Shown here: positions 16,344 to 24,690 of the stretch, piece after piece
How positions within the stretch are numbered: the stretch's first letter is position 1
Layout of the letters: each line of letters begins with the position of its first letter
From: Planctomycetota bacterium
GTDB taxonomy: Bacteria > Planctomycetota > UBA1135 > GCA-002686595
Length of the DNA stretch: 64,000 nt
Direction of reading: 5' to 3'
Assembly: GCA_009691855.1 (NCBI GenBank)
Contig: SIAI01000002.1
Span: forward strand, 1-64,000
Made by a program: the position numbers and the translations under genes
Notes under the pieces: model-generated
The model's database searches: none
The model's input: the letters and a program-made list of their open reading frames with translations, nothing else
Told to the model about the DNA's origin: nothing

Positions 16344-16777
16344 CGTTGGACTTTTCTGTAGGGGTCGAGGTGCTGGGTGCGCAAACGCGCGCGCAGCACG
16401 GCGCCGAACAACAGGGCCAGACCGCCGGCCAGCGCGGCCAGCACGAGCTTCAGCGCCAGCGGCTCGTCGCTGAGTGCGAGTTCCAGCGCGGCGAAGACGA
16501 TCCCGCCCAGCACGCCCGCGCACAGCAGCACCCAGCCGAGACCCAGCACCCCGCGCTGCAGCGGTTCGCGCGACAAGGCCTCCCATTCGTGGTCCAGCGG
16601 CTCGCGCGGGGCGGCGGCGCGCGCCAGGAGCTCGAGCTCGCGCAGCGCGGCCACCTCCGTGCGCAGGGCGGGCTCCTGCGCCAGGCGGCGCTCGAACTCG
16701 GCGCGCGCGGCGTCGGCGAGTTCGCCATCGACGTAAGCCATGGAGAGCAACTGGTCGCGGGTCGGTTGCCGGGTCAT
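16340..16777 (-). CDS. Anti-sigma-factor-like membrane protein
   Basis: This 145-aa protein begins with a helical anti-sigma-like domain (DQLLSMAYVDGELADAARAE, then a Leu/Arg-rich helix) and has two hydrophobic segments at about 76-97 and 108-125. It lacks the HxxxCxxC zinc motif of ZAS-type anti-sigma factors. It overlaps the ECF sigma gene upstream by four nt (ATGA) and ybjQ downstream by four nt. Position and the MAYVDGEL motif, which is frequent in anti-sigma N-termini, support a role in sequestering the sigma factor at the membrane. The sequence alone cannot prove this. Confidence 0.65.
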   Translation of the reverse strand: MTRQPTRDQLLSMAYVDGELADAARAEFERRLAQEPALRTEVAALRELELLARAAAPREPLDHEWEALSREPLQRGVLGLGWVLLCAGVLGGIVFAALELALSDEPLALKLVLAALAGGLALLFGAVLRARLRTQHLDPYRKVQR

Positions 16778-17370
16778 CGCCCGTGCTCCTCGCGCTCGCC
16801 GGCCTCGTCGAAGGTTCCGCTCAGCGCCGTGCGCAGGCGCGCGCGCGCGTGGAACAGGCGCGACATGACCGTGCCCTCGGGGATCGCCAGGCGCCGCGCG
16901 ATCTGCGCGTAGGACAGCTCCTGGAAGTGGCGCAGGCCCAGGATCTCGCGGTCGCGCGCGGAGAGTCGCTGGAAGCCGCGCCAGAAGGCCTGCGCGCGCT
17001 CGTCGGCGGCCAGCGCGGCGTCCGGGGCGGGCTGCTCGCCCTCGATCTCCCAGTCGCCTTCGTCGTCCTCGCTGTGGGCCGAGAGCGAGACGTGCTTCAG
17101 GCGTTTGGTCTTGCGCAGGAAGCTGAAGCAGGTGTTGCGCAGGATGCGGTGGAACCAGGGCAGGAAGGGCTCGCCGTCCTTGTAGGTGTCGCGCGCGCGG
17201 TAGGTCTTGAGGAAGGCCTCCTGGGCCAGCTCCAGCGCGTCGTCGCGCGAGCCGACCCAGTTCTGGGCCGCCAGGAAGGCGCGGTTGCGCAGCGTGCGCG
17301 TAAGCTCGTCGAAGGCCGCCGAGTCGCCCTGCTTGGCGCGGGACATCCAGGCGCTGGCGCGGGCTTCCAT
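16774..17370 (-). CDS. ECF-type RNA polymerase sigma factor
   Basis: This 198-aa sigma-70 family protein has region 2 (DDALELAQEAFLKTYRAR, FLPWFHRILRNTCFSFLRK) and region 4 (LSARDREILGLRHFQELSYA, then EGTVMSRLFHARARLR as the recognition helix). There is no region 1 or 3, as in ECF factors. A TTG at 17433 would add 21 residues; ATG 17370 is taken as start, though its upstream purines (GAGGAG) are very close to it. It is the first gene of a three-gene coupled operon with a membrane anti-sigma-like protein. It lies 80 nt after lpxB on the same strand and may be co-transcribed. Confidence 0.88.
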   Translation of the reverse strand: MEARASAWMSRAKQGDSAAFDELTRTLRNRAFLAAQNWVGSRDDALELAQEAFLKTYRARDTYKDGEPFLPWFHRILRNTCFSFLRKTKRLKHVSLSAHSEDDEGDWEIEGEQPAPDAALAADERAQAFWRGFQRLSARDREILGLRHFQELSYAQIARRLAIPEGTVMSRLFHARARLRTALSGTFDEAGEREEHGR

Positions 17371-17450
17371 CTCCTCGCCATACTCCGCGCCCGCGCGGCC
17401 CTTCAGGGGCAGATCCTCGTTTTCGGCGGTCAATTTGGGCCCTCGCGGCC

Positions 17451-18818
17451 TCAGGTGGGGATGAGGGACAGGAGTTGGCGGGCGGCGCGCGCGACGGCGC
17501 CGCTCGGGCCCAGGCGCGCGGCCACGGCCTCCAGCTCGGCCAGATTGCGAGCGCGGAAGGCGTCGTCGAAGAGCGCCTGTTCGAGGTGCGCCAGGCACTG
17601 CGCGCGCGGCCCCTCGCCGTGGAAGCAGGCCTCCCAGTAGACCGCGCGGCGCGCCACCAGGTTGAGCGACGCGAACCAGGGCACGCTCAGGATCTGGTTC
17701 GCGATGCGCGCTCCGGTGGCTCCGTCCAGGCGATAGATCACCGCCGCCGGCAGGCGCTGGTGCAGCAGGTCGATCAGCACGGTGCCCGAGACCGACAGAG
17801 CGGCGCGCGCACGGCCGAGTTCGCCGTGCAGGTCGCCGAAGGCGAGGCGCACCCAGTCCGCTCCCGCCGCGCGCAGCAGGGCCTCGATCTCCGCGCGCCG
17901 CTCCGCGCGCGCGTGCGGCAGCACGACCTCGAGCCCCGGATGGCGCGCGCGCAGCTCGGCCGCGCGCGCCAACATCCACGGCAGGTTGCGCGCGACGACG
18001 CTGCCGCGGCTGCCGGGCAGGAGCACGAGCGAGGTGCGCCGCGGATCGTCCGGCGGCGGCGCCGGCGGGAGTCCATCCAGCGCCGGGTGCCCGACGTGCA
18101 GCGTGGGCACGCCATGGCGCGCGTACCAGGCCGGCTCGAAGGGCAGGATCGTGAGCGCGCGCTCGAAGGCCTCGCGGTAGGCGTGCACGCGCCAGGGCGC
18201 CCAGGCCCAGTACTGCGGCGCGACGAAGTGCACGTTGCGCAGACCCGCGCGGCGCGTGATGCGCGCCAGCGGCACGAACAGCGCCGGCGAGTCGACCGGC
18301 ACGCACAGGTCCGGCTGGAAGCGTGCCAGGCTCTCGGCCGTGTGCGTCAGGAGACGCGCGTAGAAGGGGAGCGAGCGCAGCGGGTCCAGGCCCATGGCCG
18401 CGCGCGCCACCGGATCGCCGAGCGTTTCGACTCCTTCCGCGCGCGTTGCCGCGCCGCCCAGGGCCAGGATCTCGGGCGCCGGGGCACCGAGGCGCGCGAG
18501 CTCGGCGCGCAGCGCGTGGATCAGGCGCACCGCGTGGTGTTCCCCCGAGGGCTCGGCGCTGGCGATGAACAGGCGTAGCGCGCGCGCCGGCAGGGCGCGC
18601 GGCGCGGGCGCCTCGGCCACGCTCGCGACGCTCTCCAGGTCGGCCGCGAGCGCGCGCCGCAGCGCGTTCTTCTGCAGCAGGTAGCCCGCAGCCCGGAACG
18701 GCAGTCCGAGGGCGTTCCCGGCCGCGCGCGCGACCTCACCCGCCACCGCGCGCCGGGCCCCGAAGGCGTGCCGCGCGGGCTCGTGCGCGCCGAGGGCGCT
18801 GGGCAGGGCCACCGTCAT
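17451..18818 (-). CDS. lpxB: Lipid-A-disaccharide synthase
   Basis: This 455-aa GT-B glycosyltransferase condenses UDP-diacylglucosamine with lipid X to form the lipid A disaccharide at the inner face of the inner membrane. The N-terminal motif is FIASAEPSGEHHAVRLI, where other LpxB proteins have AGEASGD. Other blocks are GGAATRAEGVETLGD, HFVAPQYWAWAPWR, VGHPALDG, LLPGSRGS and ALSVSGTVLIDLL. About 90 extra residues precede the first motif, compared with about 5-10 in E. coli LpxB (382 aa). ATG 18818 is taken as start; an ATG at 18863 is also in frame. It indicates an LPS-bearing outer membrane. It is divergent from the TPR gene with a 39-nt gap. Confidence 0.9.
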   Translation of the reverse strand: MTVALPSALGAHEPARHAFGARRAVAGEVARAAGNALGLPFRAAGYLLQKNALRRALAADLESVASVAEAPAPRALPARALRLFIASAEPSGEHHAVRLIHALRAELARLGAPAPEILALGGAATRAEGVETLGDPVARAAMGLDPLRSLPFYARLLTHTAESLARFQPDLCVPVDSPALFVPLARITRRAGLRNVHFVAPQYWAWAPWRVHAYREAFERALTILPFEPAWYARHGVPTLHVGHPALDGLPPAPPPDDPRRTSLVLLPGSRGSVVARNLPWMLARAAELRARHPGLEVVLPHARAERRAEIEALLRAAGADWVRLAFGDLHGELGRARAALSVSGTVLIDLLHQRLPAAVIYRLDGATGARIANQILSVPWFASLNLVARRAVYWEACFHGEGPRAQCLAHLEQALFDDAFRARNLAELEAVAARLGPSGAVARAARQLLSLIPT

Positions 18819-18857
18819 CGCCGGTATTGGACCCGTTGCCGGCGAAGCGAAGCAAGC

Positions 18858-19574
18858 ATGCATCCTCTATGCTCTGCACGCTTGCTGCGTGTGATCGGCT
18901 TCTTCCTGCTGGCGCTGGTGCTGGCTTCCGTGCTCGGACACGTGCCCGTGATCGGGCCGCTGTTCGCCAACAACATCTTCGGGATCCTGCTGGCGTCGAT
19001 GCTGCTCTCGGCCGCGCTCACGAAGGTGGGCGAGCGCCTGCTCACGGCGCGCAAGCTGCGCTCCGAGGTGCGCACCCTGGCGGTGGTCGGCAACGCTTAC
19101 AACTACGGCAAGCTCGGCGCGCTGTACATGGCCCACGGCCGCGCACGCGCGGCGCGCGAACCGCTGGAGAAGGCCGTCGAAGGCGAACCGCAGGTGGCCG
19201 AGTGGCGCTATCGCCTGGGCCTCGCCTACCTCGCCTCGCGCGAGCACGCGCGCGCGCTGGCCGCCTTCGAGCAGTGCGTGGCCCTGGAGGAGGAACACGC
19301 CTACGGCGTGGCGCAGCTGCGGCGTACGGAGTGTCTGCAGCGCCTCGGGCGCCACGCTTGCGCCCTGGAAGCGCTGGGCGTGTTCGAGCGCAACCACGGT
19401 CCGAGTCCGGAGTCCGCCTATCGTCGCGGGCAAACGCTGCGTTCCCTCGGCCGGCGGGCCGAGGCGCGCGCGGCCTTCGGCGAGGTCGCGGAGCTCGCGC
19501 GGCGCGCGACGCGCTACCAGAAGCGCTCGGCCTCGTGGTGGGCGCTGCGCGCCAGTCTGGCGCGGCGCGTGTGA
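18858..19574 (+). CDS. Membrane-anchored TPR protein
   Basis: This 238-aa protein has two closely spaced hydrophobic segments (about 9-30 and 36-55), then TPR-like helices: YNYGKLGALYMAHGRARAAR, WRYRLGLAYLASREHARAL, RRTECLQRLGRHACALEALG and YRRGQTLRSLGRRAEARAAF. This is about four tetratricopeptide units for protein-protein interaction. The TPR region may face the cytoplasm or the periplasm depending on topology. No catalytic motif is visible. ATG 18858 is the best start because it precedes the membrane segments; the sequence has few other options. It ends 10 nt from the convergent ABC permease gene. Confidence 0.75.
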   Translation: MHPLCSARLLRVIGFFLLALVLASVLGHVPVIGPLFANNIFGILLASMLLSAALTKVGERLLTARKLRSEVRTLAVVGNAYNYGKLGALYMAHGRARAAREPLEKAVEGEPQVAEWRYRLGLAYLASREHARALAAFEQCVALEEEHAYGVAQLRRTECLQRLGRHACALEALGVFERNHGPSPESAYRRGQTLRSLGRRAEARAAFGEVAELARRATRYQKRSASWWALRASLARRV

Positions 19575-19584
19575 GCTCCGCGCG

Positions 19585-20349
19585 TCACGGGCAGCGGCGG
19601 CGGAAGACGAACACCGAAGCCGCGTAGGCCGCGCCGATCGTCAGCACGAGCGCGCCGACGATGGCTGCGTTCCAGCGGCCATCCTCGTGCAGCGGCATGA
19701 GCACGGCCATGTCGCACAGGCGGAACAGCGACAGGTGCGTGACGTGCTTCACCATGTAGATCGCGAACTGGAACACGCACACGAACAGCGCCACCAGCGC
19801 CACGCGCGTCGGGTTGGCGGACAGACACGAGCCCAGGAAGGTGAGCGCGTAGATCGCCAGCAGGAACAGGCTCTGGTGCAGTGCGCAGGCGAGGTAGGGG
19901 CCGTAGGACTCGTATTCATTCACGCACTCGCCGAGGTAGGGCACGCTCAGCGAGGTCAGCACGACAGGTAACGTCAGCGCCAGCGCGCCCGAGAGCCAGC
20001 GCTCCGACAGCAGGCGCGCGCGCGAGTAGGGCCGCGCCAGGAACAGCTCCAGCGTGCCACGGTGCGCCTCGCCGGCGATGGCGGGGGCCGCGAACAGCAC
20101 CGCGGCCGCGGTGCCGAGCGCGTTGCAGCCCTTGAAGAAGTGCTGCACCAGGACGTAGGCCGGGAAGCCCTGCTCGTCGATCTTGGCCAGCACCTCGTCG
20201 CCCAGCACCGGCAGATCCTTGGCCATGGCGCGGATCGAGGACAGGTTCTCCAGAAACTCGGGCCAAAACAGGATCGCGGCCACCAGCATGGCCTCGAGCA
20301 GCACGCCCAGCGCAAGCGCGAACCAGAACGTGGCGCGCAGCCTGGCCAT
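19585..20349 (-). CDS. ABC-2-type transporter permease
   Basis: This 254-aa integral membrane protein has about six hydrophobic segments (near 8-30, 78-92, 118-140, 155-175, 183-205 and 225-245) and the motif AGEAHRGTLELFLARPYSRA. The latter matches the permease motif of ABC-2 / NosY-type exporters that contacts the ATPase. It overlaps the stop of the upstream ATPase gene by one to four bases (ATGA), so the two form one transporter. It is the last gene of the SGNH-ATPase-permease operon, so the exported substrate may be linked to the SGNH protein. Confidence 0.85.
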   Translation of the reverse strand: MARLRATFWFALALGVLLEAMLVAAILFWPEFLENLSSIRAMAKDLPVLGDEVLAKIDEQGFPAYVLVQHFFKGCNALGTAAAVLFAAPAIAGEAHRGTLELFLARPYSRARLLSERWLSGALALTLPVVLTSLSVPYLGECVNEYESYGPYLACALHQSLFLLAIYALTFLGSCLSANPTRVALVALFVCVFQFAIYMVKHVTHLSLFRLCDMAVLMPLHEDGRWNAAIVGALVLTIGAAYAASVFVFRRRCP

Positions 20350-21269
20350 CACACGCCCTCCACGCCGTACAGCAGGCGGTACAGCTCGGCCAGGCTGAGC
20401 TCGCCGTAGACCACCGAGCGCAGCGGCGGCAGCTCGCGCGCGGCGAGCAGCAGGCGCAGACACTCGAGGCCGTCGCCGGCGGGGAAGAACAGCGTCGCGC
20501 GCTGTTCGTCGAGCGTGAGCTCGAGCGTGCGGCCGGTCAGCGCGCGCTCGAGGCCGACGCGCGTCGGCGCGCTCGCAAACACCAGGCGCAGCGACTCACG
20601 CGCGCGCTGGTGCAGGACGCGCGCGGCGGCCTCGTCGAGCAGCTCGCCCTGGCGCAGGAACAGCTCGCGCGTGGCCGCGCGCTCGACCTCGCCCAGGTGG
20701 TGCGAGGAGACCAACAGCGTGGTGCCGCGTTCGGCGTCGGCGCGCAGGAGCTCCAGCACCTGCGCGCGGTGCGTGGGGTCGAGGCCCTCGGTCGGCTCGT
20801 CGAGCACGCGCACCGGCACGGCCGGCGCCAGGGCCGCGGCCAGCAAGAGCTGGCGCTTCATGCCGTGGCTGAAGGCGCGCACCCTGCGCTCCAGCGGCAG
20901 ACCAAAGTGCGTGGCGAGCGCGCACGCGCGCTCCAGCGCGCGCGCGTCGCGCCCGCGCACGCACCAGGCGAGGTGTGCGCGCGCGGTGAGCTCGCCGTAG
21001 ACGTGCAGCTCGCCCGGCAAGTAGGTGGCGCGCGTGCGCACCGTGCGGCCGTCGCCAGCCAGCGGCACGCCGTCGATGGTGGCCGTGCCCGCGTCGCGCG
21101 GCACGAGGCCGAGCAGCATGCGCAGCAGCGTGCTCTTGCCGCTGCCATTGGGGCCGAGCAACACGGTGATTCCGCCCGGACCGACCGTGAGCTCGAACGG
21201 CTTCACCGCCACGTTCGTGCCGAAGCGCCGCGTCAAGCCCGCGCTCTGGATCACGCCCGCGGCGCTCAC
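20349..21269 (-). CDS. ABC transporter ATP-binding protein
   Basis: This 306-aa ATPase has Walker A (GPNGSGKS, near 38-45), an FSHGMKRQLLLAAALAPA signature region (degenerate LSGGQ), Walker B with VRVLDEPTEGLDPTH, and the His switch (SSHHLGEV). A C-terminal extension of about 90 residues carries a regulatory domain, as in CcmA/NatA-type exporters. The GTG start at 21269 overlaps the SGNH stop by four nt (GTGA) and the stop overlaps the permease start, so all three genes are translationally coupled. Together with the permease it forms a type-II exporter. Confidence 0.9.
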   Translation of the reverse strand: MSAAGVIQSAGLTRRFGTNVAVKPFELTVGPGGITVLLGPNGSGKSTLLRMLLGLVPRDAGTATIDGVPLAGDGRTVRTRATYLPGELHVYGELTARAHLAWCVRGRDARALERACALATHFGLPLERRVRAFSHGMKRQLLLAAALAPAVPVRVLDEPTEGLDPTHRAQVLELLRADAERGTTLLVSSHHLGEVERAATRELFLRQGELLDEAAARVLHQRARESLRLVFASAPTRVGLERALTGRTLELTLDEQRATLFFPAGDGLECLRLLLAARELPPLRSVVYGELSLAELYRLLYGVEGV

Positions 21270-22687
21270 GGCAAGAAGCCCCGCGCTTGCATGGCGTCGT
21301 AGGCCAGACGCGCGATGTGGGCGTAGCCCTCGCCGGTGAGATGGAAGTCCGGATCGTCGGGGATCGCGCCGGGAAAGCCGGCGAAGCATTGCAGTTGCTC
21401 GGGATAGGGGAGCTCGTCCCAAGGCTTGCCCTGTTCCTGTGCCTTGGCGCGCGCGAAGGTGAGCGCCTCCTGCAGGCGCTCGTCGGCGATGTACTGGTCG
21501 GGCAGGAAGTCGGGCTCGACGCCTTGCGCGAAGCGATCGACGTTGTCGGCGTAGCCGCGCAGCAGGCCGAGCAGGTGCAGCGCGGGGAGCTCGAGTTTCT
21601 GGCACGCCTCCTTGATCCACACGTCGAGCGGCAGCACCGGCCAGTCCGCGCGCCGCGTGCCGCCCAGGTATGTCCACAGCGGCTGGTCGATCACGAACAG
21701 CGGCAGCTTGCGCTCGGCGCAGCGCTGCGCGAGCTGGCGCAGGCCGTCGAAGGCGTAGGCCTGGTTGTCGGCGCGCACGTGGGCCCAGGGCACGCGCGGC
21801 TCGAGGTAGGGCGCGGGCCCGTCCTCGACCGCGTGCGCGTACTTGCTGGCGATCCAGCCGTAGAGGTGGCTCGCGTGCCACAGGCCACGTTTGAGGCCCT
21901 CGGGCAGCGGCAGGTAGTCGCGGCGTAGCACGCCCAGCGACTCGTCGTAGTCGAAGCCCGTCTGCTCGATGTCGTTGGTATTGAAGTACAGCACGACCAG
22001 ATCGGGCTGCAGCGCGAGCCCCTCCTGCGCGAAGGCGCGCAGCGTCTGGCCGAGGTGGTAGCCGGGCACGCCGAGGTCGAGCGCGCGCCAGGTGAGCCCG
22101 CTGGCGCGCTCGGCCTCGCGCGCGTTCGCCTGCCGCGCGAGGCGCGCGACCACGGTCTCCTCCTCGTCGCACCACAGGCCGAAGGCGAAGGAGTCGCCCA
22201 GGCACAGGATGCGTCGCTCCGTGGCGGGCTTCTCGGCCGGCACCTCGGGCCCGCGCGTGCCCTGGGGCGAGACGCGGAAGCGCCACCCGTCGATCGTGGC
22301 CTCGGCGCCCGGGCGCATGGCGTAGCGGCGCACGGGGTCGTCGATCTCGCGGAACACGCCCGCGCGGCTGAGCTCGACCCAGCGGCGATTGGTGCGCGTC
22401 ACGTTGTGCTCCAGGGCGCGCTCGCGCTGGTGGCCGAGGCGCAGGCCGAGCTCGAGCAGCAGCGTGCTGCCGGCCAGCGTGAACACCGCCACCAGGAGGC
22501 CCGTGCGCAGCTTGTGCGCGCGCGATTTCTGCCCGATGGCGCTCGCCGCGGCGACGAAGCCGTGGTGGTCGTGGGCGGCGGCGTGGTCCTTGGCGGTACC
22601 GTGCTCGGGCACGTGCTCACCCGCAGCGTGGCCGTGGGCGCCGTGGGCGTCGGGCTCGTCGGCGTGCGGGCCTGGACCGGCGCTCAT
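21266..22687 (-). CDS. SGNH/GDSL-hydrolase-like membrane protein with His-rich N-terminus
   Basis: This 473-aa protein has a cytoplasmic N-terminus of about 57 residues unusually rich in His, Asp and Ala (for example GAHGHAAGEHVPEH and DHAAAHDHHG), a membrane segment at about 63-82, and an extracytoplasmic SGNH domain. The domain has CLGDSFAFG (Ser nucleophile), VPGYHLGQT, the Asn in YFNTNDIE and the C-terminal DFHLTGEGYAHIA (Asp/His pair). Acyl esterase or acyltransferase activity on envelope glycans is the usual role. The His-rich tail could bind metal, which is inference. It is the first gene of a coupled operon with an ABC exporter and is divergent from a kinase-like gene. Confidence 0.82.
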   Translation of the reverse strand: MSAGPGPHADEPDAHGAHGHAAGEHVPEHGTAKDHAAAHDHHGFVAAASAIGQKSRAHKLRTGLLVAVFTLAGSTLLLELGLRLGHQRERALEHNVTRTNRRWVELSRAGVFREIDDPVRRYAMRPGAEATIDGWRFRVSPQGTRGPEVPAEKPATERRILCLGDSFAFGLWCDEEETVVARLARQANAREAERASGLTWRALDLGVPGYHLGQTLRAFAQEGLALQPDLVVLYFNTNDIEQTGFDYDESLGVLRRDYLPLPEGLKRGLWHASHLYGWIASKYAHAVEDGPAPYLEPRVPWAHVRADNQAYAFDGLRQLAQRCAERKLPLFVIDQPLWTYLGGTRRADWPVLPLDVWIKEACQKLELPALHLLGLLRGYADNVDRFAQGVEPDFLPDQYIADERLQEALTFARAKAQEQGKPWDELPYPEQLQCFAGFPGAIPDDPDFHLTGEGYAHIARLAYDAMQARGFLP

Positions 22688-22712
22688 GCGGGCGGAGAAT
22701 AGGGACGTAGGT

Positions 22713-23453
22713 ATGCAGCCGCAAGTCGTGCAGGTCCTGAAACAGGACGTCTTCGGACGGATCGAGCTCGTGCGCGTGGGCGGCGAACTCGCCGTGCGGC
22801 GCGTGGCGCGCGGCGCGTTTCCGGGCGCGGGCCTCGTCGCGCGCGTGCTGCTGCGCCGCGAGCGGCGGGCGCTCGGCGTGCTGCAAGGGCTGGCGGGCGT
22901 GGCGCGCGTGCTGGCCACGCAGGGCGACGACGAGCTGCTGCGCAGCTTCGTGCCCGGCACGCCGCTGTGCCTCGCCGCGGCGCTGCCGCGCGACTACTTC
23001 GAACGCCTGGAGGAACTGGTGCGCGCGCTGCACGAGCGCGGCGTGTGCCATAACGACCTGCACAAGGAGGGCAACGTGCTGGTCGGGGAGGATGGCTATC
23101 CGGCGCTGGTCGACTTCCAGCTGGCCAGCGTGCACGCGCGCCGCGGGCGCAGCTTCGCGGTGCGTGCGCGCGAGGACCTGCGCCACGTGTGGAAGCATCG
23201 CTCGCACTACCTGCGCGCGTTGGGCGAACCCGATCCGCTGCGCGCGCACGCGCCGCGGCGCTCGTTCCTGGCCGCGCTGTGGTGGCGCACGGGAAAACCC
23301 CTCTACAACCGCTTCCTGCGCGCGCGCTTCGCCTCGGGCGAGGCGCGCCGCGACCCGCGCGGTCCCTGGCCCAGCTGGAGCGCGCCGCTCGGGCCGCGCG
23401 CGCGCACTACAGGGTCAGGAAGTTCGCCAGCAGCTCCGCCCCCTGCTCGCTGA
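22713..23453 (+). CDS. Protein-kinase-fold protein, lipopolysaccharide-kinase-like
   Basis: This 246-aa protein has a kinase-like catalytic loop HNDLHKEGNVLV and the segment ALVDFQLA, so the canonical DFG is DFQ. The N-lobe is short. The HxDLHxxN loop resembles RIO and lipopolysaccharide-core (InaA/Kdo/heptose) kinases more than Ser/Thr kinases. The C-terminal part is very Arg-rich. ATG 22713 is preferred; ATG 22686 is also in frame but overlaps the divergent SGNH start. The last 47 nt overlap pabA on the opposite strand, so the Gly/Ser/Pro tail may be read-through of an original stop. Phosphorylation of an LPS sugar is plausible given lpxB nearby. Confidence 0.65.
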   Translation: MQPQVVQVLKQDVFGRIELVRVGGELAVRRVARGAFPGAGLVARVLLRRERRALGVLQGLAGVARVLATQGDDELLRSFVPGTPLCLAAALPRDYFERLEELVRALHERGVCHNDLHKEGNVLVGEDGYPALVDFQLASVHARRGRSFAVRAREDLRHVWKHRSHYLRALGEPDPLRAHAPRRSFLAALWWRTGKPLYNRFLRARFASGEARRDPRGPWPSWSAPLGPRARTTGSGSSPAAPPPAR

Positions 23454-23991
23454 GCACCGACTCGGGGTGGAACTGCACGCCCTCCAGCGGCCAGCTCTTG
23501 TGGCGCAGGCCCATCAGCTCGCCGTGTTCGTCGTGCGCGCTGGCTTCCAGACAGGCCGGCAGATCCTCGCCGGCGACGGCCAGCGAGTTGTAGCGCGTGC
23601 AGCGCAGCGGCTGGGCGAGCCCGCGGAAGAGGCCGCGCCCGTCGTGTTGCACCGGCACGGCGTGGCCGTGCAGCGGCGTGCGCGAGGGCACCACGCGCGC
23701 GCCGAAGCAGGCGCCGATGGCCTGGAAGCCCAGGCAGACCCCGAGAGTCGGGAGCGTGGGCGAGAACGCGCGCAGGGCGGCCAGCGACAATTCCGCCGCT
23801 TCGGGGCGGCCGGGCCCGGGGCCGAGCACCAGACGAGTCGGCCGCAGTCGGCGTAGCGTGGCCAGGCTCGTGTCGCGCGCGCTGCGCACCTCCACCTGCT
23901 GGCCGAGGCTCTGCAGCGCCTGCGCCAGGTTGAAGGTGAAGGAATCGCGGTTGTCGAGCAGCAGGATCACGGGCGCGGCGCGCAGAGCCAT
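23407..23991 (-). CDS. pabA: Aminodeoxychorismate synthase glutamine amidotransferase component
   Basis: This 194-aa class I glutamine amidotransferase has LLLDNRDSFTFNLAQAL at the N-terminus, the nucleophile Cys86 in GVCLGFQAIG and the His175/Glu177 pair in QFHPESV. It supplies ammonia to PabB (or TrpE) in the cytosol. Because the window encodes a PabB with the PIKGT signature and a PabC, the PabA name is preferred, but many bacteria use one amphibolic subunit for both folate and tryptophan. It is followed by a lipoprotein gene on the same strand 5 nt upstream of its start (23996). The 3' end overlaps the kinase-like gene in antisense. Confidence 0.85.
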   Translation of the reverse strand: MALRAAPVILLLDNRDSFTFNLAQALQSLGQQVEVRSARDTSLATLRRLRPTRLVLGPGPGRPEAAELSLAALRAFSPTLPTLGVCLGFQAIGACFGARVVPSRTPLHGHAVPVQHDGRGLFRGLAQPLRCTRYNSLAVAGEDLPACLEASAHDEHGELMGLRHKSWPLEGVQFHPESVLSEQGAELLANFLTL

Positions 23992-23995
23992 CCGT

Positions 23996-24649
23996 TCAGA
24001 GGATGTCCTCGCGGTACACCGCGCGCCGCGGGCGATCGGTGTTGCGCCGGTGCACCACCAGGCGCCAGAAGTCCTCGGGGCCGAGGGCGGTGAAGAAGCG
24101 CTTGCCGTCGGAGAGCTGCAGGCGTCCGCTCAGCAGGCCCACGAGCTGCAGGGCCTTTCCCGGCTGGACCAGGAACACGCCCGCACCCAGGACGGAGTCG
24201 TCGAGCGCGTCGAGTTCGTCGCTGGGCTCGAGCAGCACGCCGGTGAGGCGCGGATCGGAGTCGAGCACGCTCGCGATCTCGAACGGCACGCCCTGCTTGC
24301 GCCCGCGCACCACGACCTCGGTTCCGGCCGGAGGCGGGGCGAAGCACAGCTGCACGCTGGGCAGCAGGATCTCGGCTTCGGTGGCGTAGACGCCGCCGCC
24401 GAAGGCCTCGATCACGCCCTCCTCGCGCGCCGGACCGTCGCCGAACCAGGCCGTGAACTCGACGCGCCCGCTCTGCGCCGTGCGTCCGAGGAACAGCACG
24501 CCGTAGTCGGTCGAGACGCCCAGCTCGTCGCCGCCGGCGCCGTGGACGATCACGACCGGATCGAGGGTGTGCAGGGCGCTACCCTCGAGCGGGACTCCGC
24601 GGCAGGCGCCGAGGAGGGTCAGAGCGAAGACCGGCGCGAAGCGACGCAT
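23996..24649 (-). CDS. Lipoprotein of unknown function
   Basis: This 217-aa protein starts with MRRFAPVFALTLLGACRG, a Sec signal with lipobox Cys16. The mature domain looks beta-rich (VDPV-type strands such as PVVIVHGAGG and GVLFLGRTAQSGRVEF) and contains no catalytic motif that I can name. Only one Cys follows the lipobox (VQLCFAP). Its stop is four nt before the pabA start and its own start lies 41 nt downstream of the gluzincin gene, so it may be in one transcript with them. No family recognised. Confidence 0.7.
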   Translation of the reverse strand: MRRFAPVFALTLLGACRGVPLEGSALHTLDPVVIVHGAGGDELGVSTDYGVLFLGRTAQSGRVEFTAWFGDGPAREEGVIEAFGGGVYATEAEILLPSVQLCFAPPPAGTEVVVRGRKQGVPFEIASVLDSDPRLTGVLLEPSDELDALDDSVLGAGVFLVQPGKALQLVGLLSGRLQLSDGKRFFTALGPEDFWRLVVHRRNTDRPRRAVYREDIL

Positions 24650-24690
24650 TGCGCCCCAGGCTGGCGCACGCCCGGCGGGGGTGCAAGAGC

